Below are positions 29,347 to 42,000 of a stretch of 64,000 bases of DNA, one piece after another. The translations under genes and the position numbers were made by a program. The notes under the pieces are model-generated. The model was not told the DNA's origin, searched no databases, and worked only from the letters and a program-made list of their open reading frames with translations. The stretch covers positions 29,959,280 through 30,023,279 of the forward strand of contig NC_083605.1 of assembly GCF_029168945.1 (NCBI RefSeq). The letters run 5' to 3'. This stretch comes from Cannabis sativa (lineage: Eukaryota > Streptophyta > Magnoliopsida > Rosales > Cannabaceae). How positions within the stretch are numbered: position 1 is the stretch's first letter; each line of letters starts with the position of its first letter.

Positions 29347-31943
29347 CATGGTAATTGATTTGCTTGCAAGAAATTTGGACTTAAAACGATTTGCTTGTTT
29401 TTTGGATGGTATCATGTTGCTTTGAGTGTCATATTGATGTTTGATTGTTGTTTGTGAATTCTGGGAAAAATAGTTACTGTTCTTATTCTGTAATTATTTT
29501 TTTTGGATAGTTTGGAAAATTCTAAGCAATTTACTTTTATACAGAACTCGATTTCGATTTAATTTGAATTAGTTATGAATTTTTGAAAATTAGAAAAATC
29601 GGGGTGACGAGCAACCTCATCACGCGCGCGGAATGGCTGCTTGCAGCCTTCCTGCGCCGTGATTTCTCGGCCAATCACCCCAGATACGCGCGCAGATGGC
29701 CATGCATGGCATGCCATCCGTACAGTTCATCCAATTTTTCAATTTTTTCGATTTTTCATGCTATTTCATGGAATTAAATTCCGATTTTTTGTGTAGTTTT
29801 GTATGTTGATTTTTGTTTTTCAAATTTCAAATCTAATTATCAGAAATAAATTAATTTTATTTTTTAAAATTAATTTTAGATATTAGTGTAATTTGATTTT
29901 GAAAATAGGAAAAATCAAGTTTTGCTTACCTCTTTTCTTATTTCCTTTAAAATTTGATTATTTTATTTTTTTTTAAGGTCAGATATTAATTTTTTTTGGT
30001 AACTTGACATTAATTAAAATAAGATCAAAATAATCATGATAACTTTAAAAGAGGAAACAAGGTATTTTTTTTTTTGTTAACTTTTAAATTTTGTTATTTT
30101 TTTAATTAAATTAAATTGTAAAACAAGAAAAGGGTATGTATTTACCATTTTCTATTTTATTATTTAATTTATTAAATAACATGAAATTTAAAAGGAAAGT
30201 TAGCAATTTAATTTTGAAATGACATTTAGGTTACCCAAAACCTAATTTTTCAAAATGGTAGGTTTAATTTTAATTTTATTTTCGAAATAAATGTTTAAAA
30301 TTAAATAAATCCTACATCCAACTATCCAAATCTAACCTTGTTGCAGGAGTATGTGTTTTGAATTGTTTGTAAGTTTTCTAAAACCTATTATTGCTTGATC
30401 TAAATTGCCTTGGTTAACTTGATGATAGATCCTATGATCTAATTTTAACCAAAGGTTCAATTGATGATAGATCAAGTAAATAATTTGTAACAGGTAATTT
30501 TTACAAACTTCTTTCATCTGTGTATGACCTAGCAACATGATAGGATCCATCCAAATGTGTATGCCTGTGTGAGCCTATATGTTTAATTTCTATTATAGAT
30601 ACATATAGGTTGTTGTTGCTAAATAAAATATCATAACTGATAGATTTTATTTAGGCTAATTTAGTAGTGAGCCTATTCAATTAATAACAGTTATTCATTT
30701 TAAGGTTAAATTCCTCTCTTTTGGGCCTTTTGTAAGAGTTGGGAGCCTTAGAAGTGGGTACGACATACTGGACCCAGCTCCCCCTCACATGAACAACCCC
30801 AATTGTGAAGGCCCATTTGCCTAATTTGGATAGCTGTGCTAGGTTAATTATATTAGTTTGACCTAATAAAAAATTGATTAGCAACATAATTAATTTCATT
30901 CTTCCTTGAAATTAATTTAAGAAAAACATAGTTTGAATAGTTATATTCTGGAAAGCTATATGTATTTTTCTTGTTTTTAATTAAATATGGAATTATAACC
31001 ATATAAATTCTTTCTGAATCTTAATTTTATAATTTCATTAAATATTCCTATTTAAGTTGAGATTTAGTTAAATCTATTAAATGAACTTAGATTTGAATAT
31101 TTTTGAATTTCCTATTATAAATTAAGTTGAGGAATTTTGGGAATTGGTTATTAAGATTCTTTAGATATTTTTTAAGTTGATATTTTATAAATATGGGAAC
31201 TTAAAATGGAATATCTTCTAAATTAAGTGGTTACTACTTAATTGGTAATATTTAATTAAGTCATTGGTTGAAGAATATTTTAAGTTGGGTATTTAGATTT
31301 TTCTAAACAACTTAAATAAGATATTTTTCAAAATTATTCCATTTTTGAAATTTAATTAATTTGTAATATTTAATTATTGAGATATGGAATATAAATGATT
31401 AAACAAAATACATTGTTAAATAATGAGCTTTACTCAAGAGAAATTCGTTCTCCATTGTTGGTTTTACATAGCTATTGTTTTAGTGAGTAATCCTCCCTAA
31501 TGGAGGAACGTTCATTAGCAAGTTAGCGTCGTTTAAACTCGAAAGATAAGTATTCTTATAAGTTTTTTTTTATATGGTTCATGACCACCCTAATGGTGGC
31601 GACTATATAAGACTTACAAGAATGCGAAACAATGGTAGAAGCTCATAAGATAGAATTGCCTTGACTCTCGCCTAAACGGGACAACGCTGAGTTCCAATCT
31701 TGATCGAATAAAAGGTTGCTAGAATGTTAAACATTTTAGATGAATTGACAACTCTATTCAATGGATGATGCTTTGACTCTCGCCTAAACGGGACACTGTA
31801 TCAGTTCGTTGGAAACCTTGGAAAATAAACTATGTTAGATTTAGTATTTTTATAACATATGTGATTATTTGTTTTCTGAACCTGTGTATGAATTTATAGA
31901 ACCAAAACCTTACTTCTATTTATTGATATGTTGTAGTCCCAAT
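29347..31943 (+). other. Long untranslated leader of D
   Basis: About 2.6 kb, very AT-rich, without a credible gene. A short GC-rich island sits at 29600-29725. The last 500 bp carry a conserved module (31491-31795) also present in E. The minus-strand ORFs inside it show no family resemblance and are not kept in E. Confidence 0.7.
31491..31795 (+). promoter_or_regulatory. Conserved hairpin/repeat module of the D leader
   Basis: Hairpin TCCTCC-CTAAT-GGAGGA at 31491-31507 and hairpin CCACC-CTAAT-GGTGG at 31585-31599 share the loop but have different stems. The 23-nt motif beginning TTGACTCTCGCCTAAACGGG occurs twice, at 31661 and 31773. The same four pieces in the same order occur in E at 51308-51607. 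The position just upstream of gag suggests an RNA packaging or dimerisation signal (inference). Confidence 0.65.
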
Positions 31944-33859
31944 ATGAATAACCCTCATCCCGATCCACTCCTAGTTAGTATCTTTGCAAAAGAACTCAAT
32001 AGTGTGAAAATGCATCCTGGTAGTTGCATTAACTCGCACCTATTGTTGATGAATCTGAAATTCCAAAAGGCAAATCTACTAGGAATTGATTTATCAAAGG
32101 AACAATGGGTAAAACTCATACTTTATAGTCTTCCTCAGGAGTATAACAGTTTTGTTCTATATTACTTATTGAACAATCCTAACTCCCCCGACATGGACAA
32201 ACTCGAGTCTGAGTTAAGGGCCCATGAGCGGAATCTGATTGCAATGAGACCTCCTGGCATTGCAAGCTTTGATCAGAGGAAGAAGATTAAGCATGAGGGC
32301 TCTAACAAAGCTGCTTCTTCAAGTACAATTATCAGACATCATGTTCTATGTGCGAATTGTAATGGAAAGGGACATAAAGGAGAACAATTTCCCATGCTTC
32401 TAGACAATTCAAACGAAGGTGATGCTTTTGTATTTGAATCATGTGTTTTAGAGAACGACAAATCCTCCTGGATTGTTGATTCTGGATCTACTAACCATGT
32501 ATGTTCTTCATTACAGCTGCTTGAAACTTGGGAGAATCTTCACCCAGATAAGTTAAAGCTTAAAGTTGGAAATGGCGAGTTGGTATCAGTTAAAGCAAGA
32601 GGAACAACCCGAATCAAGTTTAATTCTAAGAAGTTTTTACTTTTAGAGAATGTTTTATTTATTCCCAATTTTAGTAGAAACTTGATTAGCGTTTCATGTT
32701 TACAGACACAATTTTATATGTTGAATTTTTCGAGTTCAAATTGTTCAATTTCTCGTAATGGATTTCATATATGTGTTGCAAACATGGAACGAGGGCTTTA
32801 TGTTGTAAGACCTGATACTCAAATCTCACTAAATACTGAACTTTTCAATGTAGCTAAACCTAGAAGCCTTAAGAGAAAAGAGATTGATAATGATGATCAA
32901 ACTTATCTATGGCATTTACGTTTAGGTCATATAGGTTTTGATAGACTCAATAGGGTAACCAAAGACGGTCCATTGAAAAATGTCGTCTTAGGAGACCTGC
33001 CAGTCTGCGAGTCTTGCCTAGAAGGAAAAATGACCAAACGTTCTTTCTCTGCGAAGGGAGAGCGTGCCAAAGAACCCCTAGGGTTAGTACATTCAGATGT
33101 TTGCGGACCGCTGAATGTAAAAGCCAGAGGAGGTTATGAGTATTTCGTCACTTTCATTGACGATTTCTCTAGATATAGTTTTCTTTACCTAATGCAAAAG
33201 AAATCTGAAACGTTTGAAAAGTTTCAGGAATTTCATGCTTTGGCTCAAAACCAATTAGGTAAAACATTAAAGATCTTGCGAACTGATAGGGGTGGAGAAT
33301 ATATGGATATGCAGTTCAAAGATCATTTAATTGAACTTGGAATTGAATCCCAATATACTGCCTCAAGCACTCCACAGCAGAATGGAGTTGCAGAAAGAAG
33401 AAATCGCACTCTCTTAGAAATGGTTAGGTCTATGCTGAGTTATTCAACTCTGTCTACGTCCTTCTGGGGATATGCTATTCAAATGGCAAACGACATTTTA
33501 AATGTTGTTCCATCTAAAGCAGTCCCTAAGACACCCGTCGAACTATGGAATGGTCGCACACCTAGTTTGCGCCATTATAGGATTTGGGGTTGCCCTGCTC
33601 ATGTCTTAAGAAAGAAAGAAGGCAAACAGGAATCGCGAACTGAAGTTTGCATGTTTGTCGGAAATTCTAATGAGACTAGAGGTTGACTATTCTATAGTCA
33701 CAAGGATAACAAAGTGTTTGTTTCTACAAATGCTACTTTCCTTGAAGATAACTATATGAAAGACAACAAACCGAAAAGTGAAATTGTATTAGAGGAAATG
33801 CTCACAGATACTGTTCCTTCAAATGTACCATCTTCTTCTACTCAAGAAGAAGAACATCC
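31944..33859 (+). pseudogene. gag-pol: Gag-protease-integrase part of D
   Basis: Frame from ATG 31944. Gag is short: after about 17 residues homology jumps to the C-terminal half (WVKLILYSLPQEYNSF near residue 55). The zinc knuckle CANCNGKGHKGEQF has Phe where the last Cys should be. Protease site WIVDSGSTNHVC is near 32470. The integrase zinc region (HLRLGHIGFDRL, CESCLEGK) is near 32915-33030. The core has D in FVTFIDDFSRY (near 33145), D in LRTDRGGEY (near 33277) and E in QQNGVAERRNRT (near 33376). A TGA at 33684-33686 stops the frame after NETRG; the same frame goes on to 33859, where E is inserted. Its RT half is at 56375-58102. Confidence 0.88.
33855..33859. repeat. Target-site duplication of E, left copy
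   Basis: CATCC before TGTTAGGTTT. The right copy is at 56375-56379. Confidence 0.9.
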
Positions 33860-35771
33860 TGTTAGGTTTTATGCCGTAAATAAAACTCTTTACAATCTGA
33901 TTAAAAATCAACATAAGAAATTTGAAGTGATTGATGTTTGCATGAATTCTACATGCTAATGGTTTAATATGTTTAATATGTTTATTACATTCATACACAC
34001 AAAATCAGTTAAATCCAGATCATATGTTTATTCACAATTACAGTATCGTCAACACAGTAGAATGTGATTGTGATCATATGAATCAAAAGTTTTGGTCCCT
34101 GTTTCATCAGTGTTATTGGATTTACACTAATGTGATAATCAGAGATGATGTGTACTTACACTTGGAGTAAGTGTTATGTTCTTTCCAGGACATTAGTAAA
34201 GTATACTAGTTTCGAATGTATGGAGTATACATTGGACTGGACTGATATTGCAACTAAGTTAAGATATTACAAACTTACCGTTATACATATCTTTCCAAGT
34301 CAATATCAGTAGTTGATCTTAAGATTAAAAGAATCTAAATCCTGATATGCTTAGGCTCAACTCAGGAGTGCTATTCATGTTCTTAGATTTATTAGTTAAG
34401 CCTACTTTCGGGTCAAGGTGATACGTATATTTTGGGAACATGATAGTATGATTGAGTGGGAGTGCTGAACATAAATATGGAATCTATAGCTTCTACTGGT
34501 GTATAGAAGTTAAGTGATGATTCCCTTCGAGCTTAGCAAATAGAAGTAAATGGATGAGCTCTTGTTTAACTGACTAATTATTAGATCACTAAACACCATT
34601 TACAGGTAGCTAAGTGTTTTAAGGGGCAAAATACATTGAGGGGTGAGAACGGTAAAGAAATCCCATCTCGATGTAAATCATCTATATAGAGGATCTTTAA
34701 ATCACAATAAGATTATAACAATGGTTAAATGAGATAGTATATTGGTATCGTGAAACATACAATATGCTCTATATAAGTCTGAGAGTGCAATTCTAAGTTC
34801 TAAGAGTGGATTCAACGAAGAATTAATAAGTAGGAATTTACTTGGTAAATTTGGTTCACTTATTGGAAGCTCAGCATATAGATCCATGGTCCCCATTCTA
34901 GTTGAGAACATTCTGCTTGTAAGACTCATTAATTGATTCGTGATTGGTCAATTATAATTCTAAAGTTAGACTATGTCTAATTTTATGAATTTTCACTAAG
35001 CAGGGGTGAAATTGTAAGGAAAAGAGTTTTCTGGGTTTATTTATTTATTAATAGACTTTATATGTCTAATTAATAATTAAATTAAATGACAATATTATTT
35101 AATAATTTATTTTAGTTATTAAATAATTAGTTTTGGCATTTAAAAGGTTAGAATTGGAAAATTGGCATTTTTGAGAAAATAGAGATAAAATTTGATAAAA
35201 TTACAAAATCAAGTGAGGCCCATTAAGCACCATATGGCCGGCCACTTAGATGAGTTTTTCAAATTAATATTTTTATTATTTTAATGCCAAATAATTCTAA
35301 ACCTAGACCTAGTAGTTGCCTATAAATAGAAAGTGATGGCTCAGTCAAATCATAAGTTTTCAGATCAACTTTCTGACAGAAATTTCTCTCTTCAGAAAAA
35401 CTTAGCCTTCCTCACTCTCTACCTTGGCCGAAATCTCTCTCTCTCTTTTCCCTTCATCTTTTTCGTGACACTAGTGAAAGAGTAAGTGCCCACACACAGC
35501 AAGCAGTAACTCAATCATAGATTGGAAGACTGTGAAGGATCAAAGCTTGAAGAAGAAGGAGATTCGGGCTCAGATCTTGATTATACTCTGCTACAGAAAG
35601 GAATCAAGGGTTAGAGATCTGAGTGGAAGGAGACATTTATTCCGCTGCATCAATGTAAGGTTTTCTTAACTTTATATGTGTTTATTTTATCGTTTTAGAA
35701 AGTTCATATTTAGGATGTTAATAAACATACTTGTGAGTAGATCTAAGATCCTGGTAAAATAATTCCCAACA
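33860..35771 (+). mobile_element. 5' LTR of E
   Basis: Starts TGTTAGGTTTTATGCC and ends AATTCCCAACA, with TATA-like CTATAAATAG near 35321. Homologous along most of its length to D's LTR but clearly diverged. Confidence 0.9.
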
Positions 35772-35773
35772 AC

Positions 35774-35785
35774 TGGCCTCAGAGC
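35774..35785 (+). promoter_or_regulatory. Primer-binding site of E, two changes
   Basis: TGGCCTCAGAGC where D has TGGTATCAGAGC. Two adjacent bases in the Met-tRNA complement are altered. Confidence 0.7.
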
Positions 35786-37180
35786 CATGGTAATTGATTT
35801 ACTTGCATGTAATTTGGACTTTAAAACGATTGTTTGTATGTTCTTTGGATGGTATCATGTTGTATTGAGTGTTATTTGATGATTGATTGATGTTTGTGAA
35901 ATTTTCGTGAAAAATAATTGTGATTTCGTTTCTGGAATTATTTTTATTGGATAGTATGGAAAAAATTAAGCAAGTTAGCCTTTTACAGAACTCAATTTGG
36001 ATTTTATTTGAATTAGTTATGATTTTTTGAAGATTTGACAAAATCGGAAATTTTGTCTTGATATTTTCCTGCGATCGCAGAACTGTCCGTACAGTTTCGA
36101 ATTTTTTCTATTTTCTTCAATTTTTCATACTTTTTCATGGAATTAGCTTCCAATTTTTTGTATGGTTTTGTATATATACTATTACTATTCCTAATTCAAT
36201 TCTAATTATCATTTTGAATTAATTTAATTTTTTTTTTTAATTTAATTCAAGATATTAGTGTAATTTGAATTTGAATAGAATAAGTATTTATCTTTTTCCT
36301 TAAAAATCTATCTTATTTTTAAATTTGATTATATTTTTTTAAATTTAAGGTCAGATTTTTTAAGATATTTATAATATCTTTTGAGATATTTATCATATCT
36401 TTTAAGATATTTAAAACTATCTTATCTTTTAAGATATTTAAAAATATCTTATCTTTTAAGATATTTATAATATCTTTTAAAGATATTTATAATATCTTTT
36501 AAGATATTTAAAAATATCTTATCTTTTAAGATTTTTTAATCTTTTTAGATATTTTGACCATATTTAAATTTAAAATAAGATATTTATAATCATGTAATTT
36601 TAAATAGATATAAGATATTTTGCTAACTTTTAAATTTTGTTATTTTATTTATTTAAAGTAAATTTAAAATCTGAAAAGATATTTTATTTATCTTTTCTAA
36701 TTTTTTATTTAATTTTTATTTTTAAAATAACATTTAATATTTAAAAGTAGTTAGTAAATTTTTGAAATGATATTTAGGTTGGTTGAAACCTAATTTTTCA
36801 AAATAGTAGGTTTAATTTAAATATTTTTTTAAATAATTTCGAAATTTAAATTTATTTTTTTTTTTAATTTTATTTTTTTCGAAATTAATTAGAATATTTT
36901 TTTTAATTATTTATTTTTCAAAATTATTTATTTAAAATTAAATAAATCCTACTTCCAACTATCCAGCTAACCTTGTTGCAGGAGTATGTGTTTTTAGCTT
37001 GTGTGTAAGTTTTAAAAAACCTATTATACTTACAGATCTGATGGCTCCCTTGGTCAAGTTAATAATTTGTAACAGGTAAATTTTACAATCTTCTTTCATC
37101 TGTGTATGACCTAGCAACATGATAGGATCCATCCAAAGTGTGCCTGTGTGAGCCTATATGTTTATTTTGTTTTAATATAG
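35786..37180 (+). repeat. E leader, first part, with AT-rich palindromic repeat
   Basis: No gene. At 36358-36545 a short AT-rich motif (AGATATTTATAATATCTTTTA and variants, written here only in part) is repeated many times, making an array in which nearly every unit is self-complementary. Otherwise homologous to the D leader. Ends with TATAG at 37176-37180, the left target duplication of F. Confidence 0.7.
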
Positions 37181-37960
37181 TGTTGACCGAGATTTTCGGC
37201 AACTATTAAAATATGATTATAATAAAGAGCTGTAAGAAAGTGAGATGAAGATTTTTACGTGGTTGGGGCGTTAATGAGCCTTAGTCCACGAGTCTTTGTT
37301 ATTAATGGATGTATTTAATACAGATTCCACACTTGAGAGAATGTCTTTCTCATAAATACAGAGAATGTTCTTGGTGAGTATTTTCTCTTCTTGCTCTTTT
37401 GCAAACCAAGATTCTCGACCCCATTAAATAAGCTTTGAGGGGGTATTTATAGTGTTTTGGTGGGGTAATCCCTAGAATTGTTCTTACACATGTATCTGTA
37501 AGTATCCATAAAGTTGGGCATTTCCAATGAACATACCATGGGTGATGCATGGTCAAATCCCTAGGTGCCGTAGGGTTTTTATGAAGAATGTCCTTTTTGC
37601 CTTATGATTGACGTGACTCTTCGCAGAGTAGCCGTCGCTAGACTTAAATGATCATTACTGTAGCGCTGCTGTTTGGGGGTTGTGCCGTCAGACTTTATTG
37701 CGTGTTACAGTCCCAACACGCTTCCTCCCATGCGGCATTAAATGCGACTTGATTGCTCGAGAGAGATCTGACACATCCCGGAGAGGCTTCACGTCATGCG
37801 AGCTTCCTAGAGTACCTTGTACTCTGGGTGCCTCCTCCGGGACCCACGCTAACTGCGCTTCCTTGTGGCGCACAAAGACTTATCAAATGTTTACAGGTTA
37901 TCTGATCCACGTGTCCTAATTCGACTAGTCCACGTATTTTGGGCGAATTCAGGGGCAACA
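37181..37960 (-). mobile_element. 3' LTR of F (left side in the window)
   Basis: 780 bp, between TGTTGACCGAG and GGGGCAACA on the plus strand, matching 48707-49486. The target copy TATAG (37176-37180) precedes it. The short ORFs inside recur in both LTRs and are not genes. Confidence 0.92.
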
Positions 37961-37970
37961 TTTACCCCCC
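37961..37970 (-). promoter_or_regulatory. Polypurine tract of F
   Basis: GGGGGGTAAA on the minus strand directly next to the LTR. Confidence 0.8.
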
Positions 37971-38392
37971 AAGCCTTGTTTACTTAGTAAAAATAAACCA
38001 AGGCTTGCTTAAGTGCCTCCGGTCGACTCCTCGTTTCCCTGGCTCAAGCCTTGAGCGCGTGGGGGCACATTTAATGATGACATTTAACGCAGCGATTCGC
38101 CTCTTGCAGGAATGTCTCCAGCCGCCTCCTCGGTCTTCTAACACGAGCTTGGGGCGCGTGAAGGCGTGTCTAATGATGGCATTAAATGCAGCGATCCGCT
38201 TTTGCAGAGGTCGATTCGTTTCACGCCCTTTGATTGATGCGGCGCATTAATGGTGTCAGACGGATACTCAAACGTTTCCACCGCCTTTATGGCAGATTGA
38301 TCTGATCCATTGATTTTCGAGAATTCGAATCGTGCATCTCCCCCACCGTGCGATTGGTAGGTGATGATGCCTGTTCCTCATGCATTTTTGCC

Positions 38393-38400
38393 TATAAAAG
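38393..38400 (+). promoter_or_regulatory. TATA box of the F antisense gene
   Basis: TATAAAAG about 205 bp upstream of a GTAAGT splice donor. Downstream is a pyrimidine-rich leader typical of plant 5' UTRs. The 430 bp between the polypurine tract and this box hold no ORF of note. Confidence 0.65.
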
Positions 38401-38597
38401 CCACCACCTTTCCTTCATTTCGGTTACTTTCCATTCCTTGCCATTTCTGCTCGAATTTCCCAGAGAGAAAATTCCTCAAAGTAGCACGAACTGTCTTAAC
38501 ACTTAGACACTTCTTTCAGTTTTCCAGTGTTTGACTTCGCCAGTTCTTCTCAACTTTCACTTTACCACATTCAGTACCCCCAGTTCAACGATCTACT

Positions 38598-39050
38598 GTA
38601 AGTTTCTTGCATCCTTAGATAACATGCTTATATTTACTTCGTTCGTTTTCTGGGTTCGTACTTAGAGATTTCTGGGTGTGTGAGTGTTTAAGTTCTTCGA
38701 GTTCTGTTTTATGTTTACTGCGTTAGTTGTAGAATCGCCATTATCATGCCTCTGTTGTAATCATACAGCTTTGTTGAAGAGAGTCATGCGTTCTTCGTTC
38801 AACAGTTGCTTAGGGCATAGAATGGTTTTTCTTCTTTTTTTTTTTTTTTGTTACTTTGTAAAACCTCTTTCTGTGATTTCACTGCACCCGACACTTGTTC
38901 AGGGAATCTCTCTAGGGTTTCCCATGTGACACGTGTCCGGAGGGGGCCTCTTTCCAGCGGTTAGGGGACCCCCACTCCCTTTTTCTTGACTTAGGGTTTG
39001 GTATGGGACCTAACTGCTGGAATTTTCTTTTCCCTTTTTGTTTTTCTCAG
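38598..39050 (+). other. Inferred leader intron of the F antisense gene
   Basis: Donor CT/GTAAGTTTC at 38598 and acceptor TTTTTCTCAG ending at 39050, eight bases before ATG 39059. T-rich as plant introns are. It has the same arrangement as the leader intron proposed for C. Confidence 0.65.
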
Positions 39051-39058
39051 AACACAAA

Positions 39059-42000
39059 ATGTCTGCTTCTGGCTCAAAATCTTCGAAGAAGAAGGGAAAA
39101 GACATGGCCACGGCGGGAGGAGGTTTCCACGGGACTGTAGCCCGGGAGGGGTATAAATCCGTGCGGCGGGTGGGAAGCGGGCAGAGCTTCGATCCACCTT
39201 GACTTGTCCTCACCAGCTGGAGAATATTATAGAAGTCGCTGGGATCAAACCCTCCACCTCAGGGACCTATCACCGGCCTCCTCGTGACTCGGAGACGCCT
39301 AATCATAACTATGATGGCTTCGGGGCTTGGAGTCAGACTCATTTGATGGCCGGTGCCATGCTCCCGCTCCAAGATTACTTTGTTAATTTCCTTGTATTTG
39401 TCGGCCTCGCGCCATACCAACTCATTCCTCAAGCTTACCGCCTGCTCTCAGGCTTATTTATTTTTTACACCGCCCGCGGCTGGGGGTCTCCCAGCCCGGC
39501 GGAAATTTTATATTTTTATGAACTTGTATCCGTCCCCAAGAAAGGGGACAAACTTAAGGATGGTTTTTATGGGTTCGGATCCACCACCGCTTTAACGAGG
39601 GGGTGGTTCCGTATAATAGGCGGACTCACGTTAAGGAGTACGCCACCGCTTTTCTTCTCTTCCGGGTTCAGGGTCGTGGACCACCCGGAGCTTCTCACGG
39701 AGTGGGTGCGGATCCCACCTTACCAGCGGACGCTTCCCACTCAGGCTTTCCTTCGAAGGGCCCAAGCCTTTGCCTCCTATGACCGCGCCGATCTTGATGT
39801 CGGGGGCCTAGTCACCACGGAGAATTGTAGGAAGGCCAAACTTATCCTTTCTCACCAATCCGTGGATGACTCCAACCTCTCACGGGTCATCTGCCCCAAT
39901 GTGAGGGCGCCGGTTGCGGAGAAGGCCTTCCGGGACGAGCTTATTGCCACGGCAGAGAAGAAGTACCAAGATTATCTCTACCGGAAGGCCCAGGAGAAAG
40001 CATACTCTCAGGCTCAGGCTGCCTCTGGGAGAGGACTCCGCGTGGGGAGTCCGGTGGTGCGAAGGAGCCAAGCCATTGCCGGGAAGTCCGAGGCAAAATT
40101 TTTTGACAAGATTCTTCAAGAAGAGATTGGGGATCGTCCTGCCAGGAGGCCCCTTCGTATTGAAGATTCTTCCGAGAAGCAAACTTCCCGGCCACAGCCT
40201 CTGGTCCCCGAACCAAACTCGGGGGCTCCCGGTGCTAGCACCTCCGGTGTCGGCGGTAAGTCTCCCTTGGTAGTTCGTTATGTTCCTTCCGTTGATGAGT
40301 ACACCAGTCGTAGGCCCGTAGGGTTCAACGAGCGTCTTCGTAGATTTAGGATGTCGTCGACCCGGTGGGGGGATCGCTTGAAGGAGTTTTATTTTTCGAA
40401 CTTAGGAGATTACCTAGGTCGGTCCCGGATGGGCTCCGGCCCTCCGGAACCTATTCCCTTAGGTCCCTCTGCTTACATAATGTCCAGCTGGTTCCGGCCC
40501 TCGGACAGTTATCTTGGAGATGACGCTGCCAGCATTAAAGTTCAGGACTTTGCTAGGGCCGAATTAGGGAGTTCGGGTAGGAGTAGTTTATTTGCTGTAT
40601 CTTGTATAAGCGGTTCCTCACGGAGTTCTAACACTTGCTTATTTTTTGAAACAGATATCTCCATGGATGCCATCCTGGAACAGCTTGCCGGGGTTCATAC
40701 TCCCGTGGCTCCTCCGGCCTTCACCTCTTCTTCCCCGGCCCCTTCCTTGAAGGTTTCTTCCAGCGCTGCCCCCGATACTATTGACTTAGTGGATGACGAG
40801 GAGGTGCTTCCGGGAGAAGGCCAAGGGAAGGGATGGGACTTCTCGGAGGAAGCCGCTGAGGGTGCGGGAGAGCCTCGAGCCCTTCCGGAGGAAGCAGAGG
40901 AGGGCGAGGAGGAGCCTGAGGTGGCTCTGATTCGTAAGCGCAAGGGCAAGATGATTGCCTAGGATGAGCCAAAGAGGCCTCGGAGAGCCGACACTCCTGC
41001 TCATGGTCTGGACGGCGGGGTCTCCCCGATGGAGGAAAATCCTGCTCCTCCCAACATCGTTCTTACCCCGATTCCGGGGGACGAGGTGAGGCAGGAGCTT
41101 CGCATAGCCAAACACAACCATGCTATGGACGAGTACTCCCGGGGGTATGCCGAAGTGGAGGCCCTTAGGAGGATTCTGCGAGCATCAACCACCCGAAATA
41201 CCAGGATCCGTGGGACCTTAATCTGGACCCCTTATCGGACTGGTTCCGTCGCTTCCTAGGGCCTACCTTGGCTCCTTTTTCCGCGGAGATGACCGGCGAG
41301 TTCGCTTCTCAGCTCACCCGTTGTGCGCCTAAGCGGTTTGCCACTTGCGCTTCCCTGAACTCCATCTTCCAGGTCCAGGACCTTAGCCATTCTCTCACGG
41401 TGGTAAGTACTTTGCAATTTTTGCGTTTCCTTTTATTGTTTGTATTTTGCTTTCTCCTTTGAGAAATTCCTCCTTCTTATCCTTTCATTATGGTTCAGCT
41501 TGCTGCTGAGGCTGGCCGCCTCTCCAAGAACATCATAAACCATGGCTTCACTCTGTCCGACTTTGGGGACATGAATGATGTCAGGAAGGTCCTCTAGGAC
41601 CTCACAGCGGAGAGGCAGATCTACCAGGAGGCTGCCGAGCGCCAGGAGGCCGCGGCCAAGGCCAAGGAAGAGGAGGCCAAACGGAGGGAGGCTCAGGCGG
41701 AGGCCATGATCCGGGACGAGGCTCAGCGGAGGAACAGGATGGAGGCCCATCATCAGGAGGAACTAAGGGCTCAAACCGAGGCTGCTGACAAGGCCAGGCG
41801 GGATCTCCGGAAGGCCAGGGAGGCTTTGGATGAAATGGTCGCCAAGGTGAGATCTTAAGAGGAAACTCACCAGTCGGACATTGAGTCCAAGGCCGCTCTA
41901 GCTGCGGAGTTGAAGGAGCTTAGGGATTTCAAAGAACAATCCACCAGGAAGGCCAAAAGGGCCGAGCTCCTTTCTCCCGTTTCCTGCGCCCGGTGCTCGA

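Noticed and set aside
30332..30899. Two minus-strand ORFs of 72 codons in the D leader
   Set aside because: No family resemblance, low complexity, and the matching leader of E does not keep them open.
37688..37919. ORFs on both strands in the F LTR, repeated at 49206-49445
   Set aside because: LTR sequence copied at both ends; no codon bias or domain.
39880..40216. Minus-strand ORFs over the F antisense gene
   Set aside because: Shadow frames of GC-rich coding sequence in the other strand.
39199..40962. Long plus-strand ORF considered as a host gene
   Set aside because: It lies between the LTRs of F, has the gypsy-associated Transposase_28-like region and a counterpart in C, so it is element cargo.
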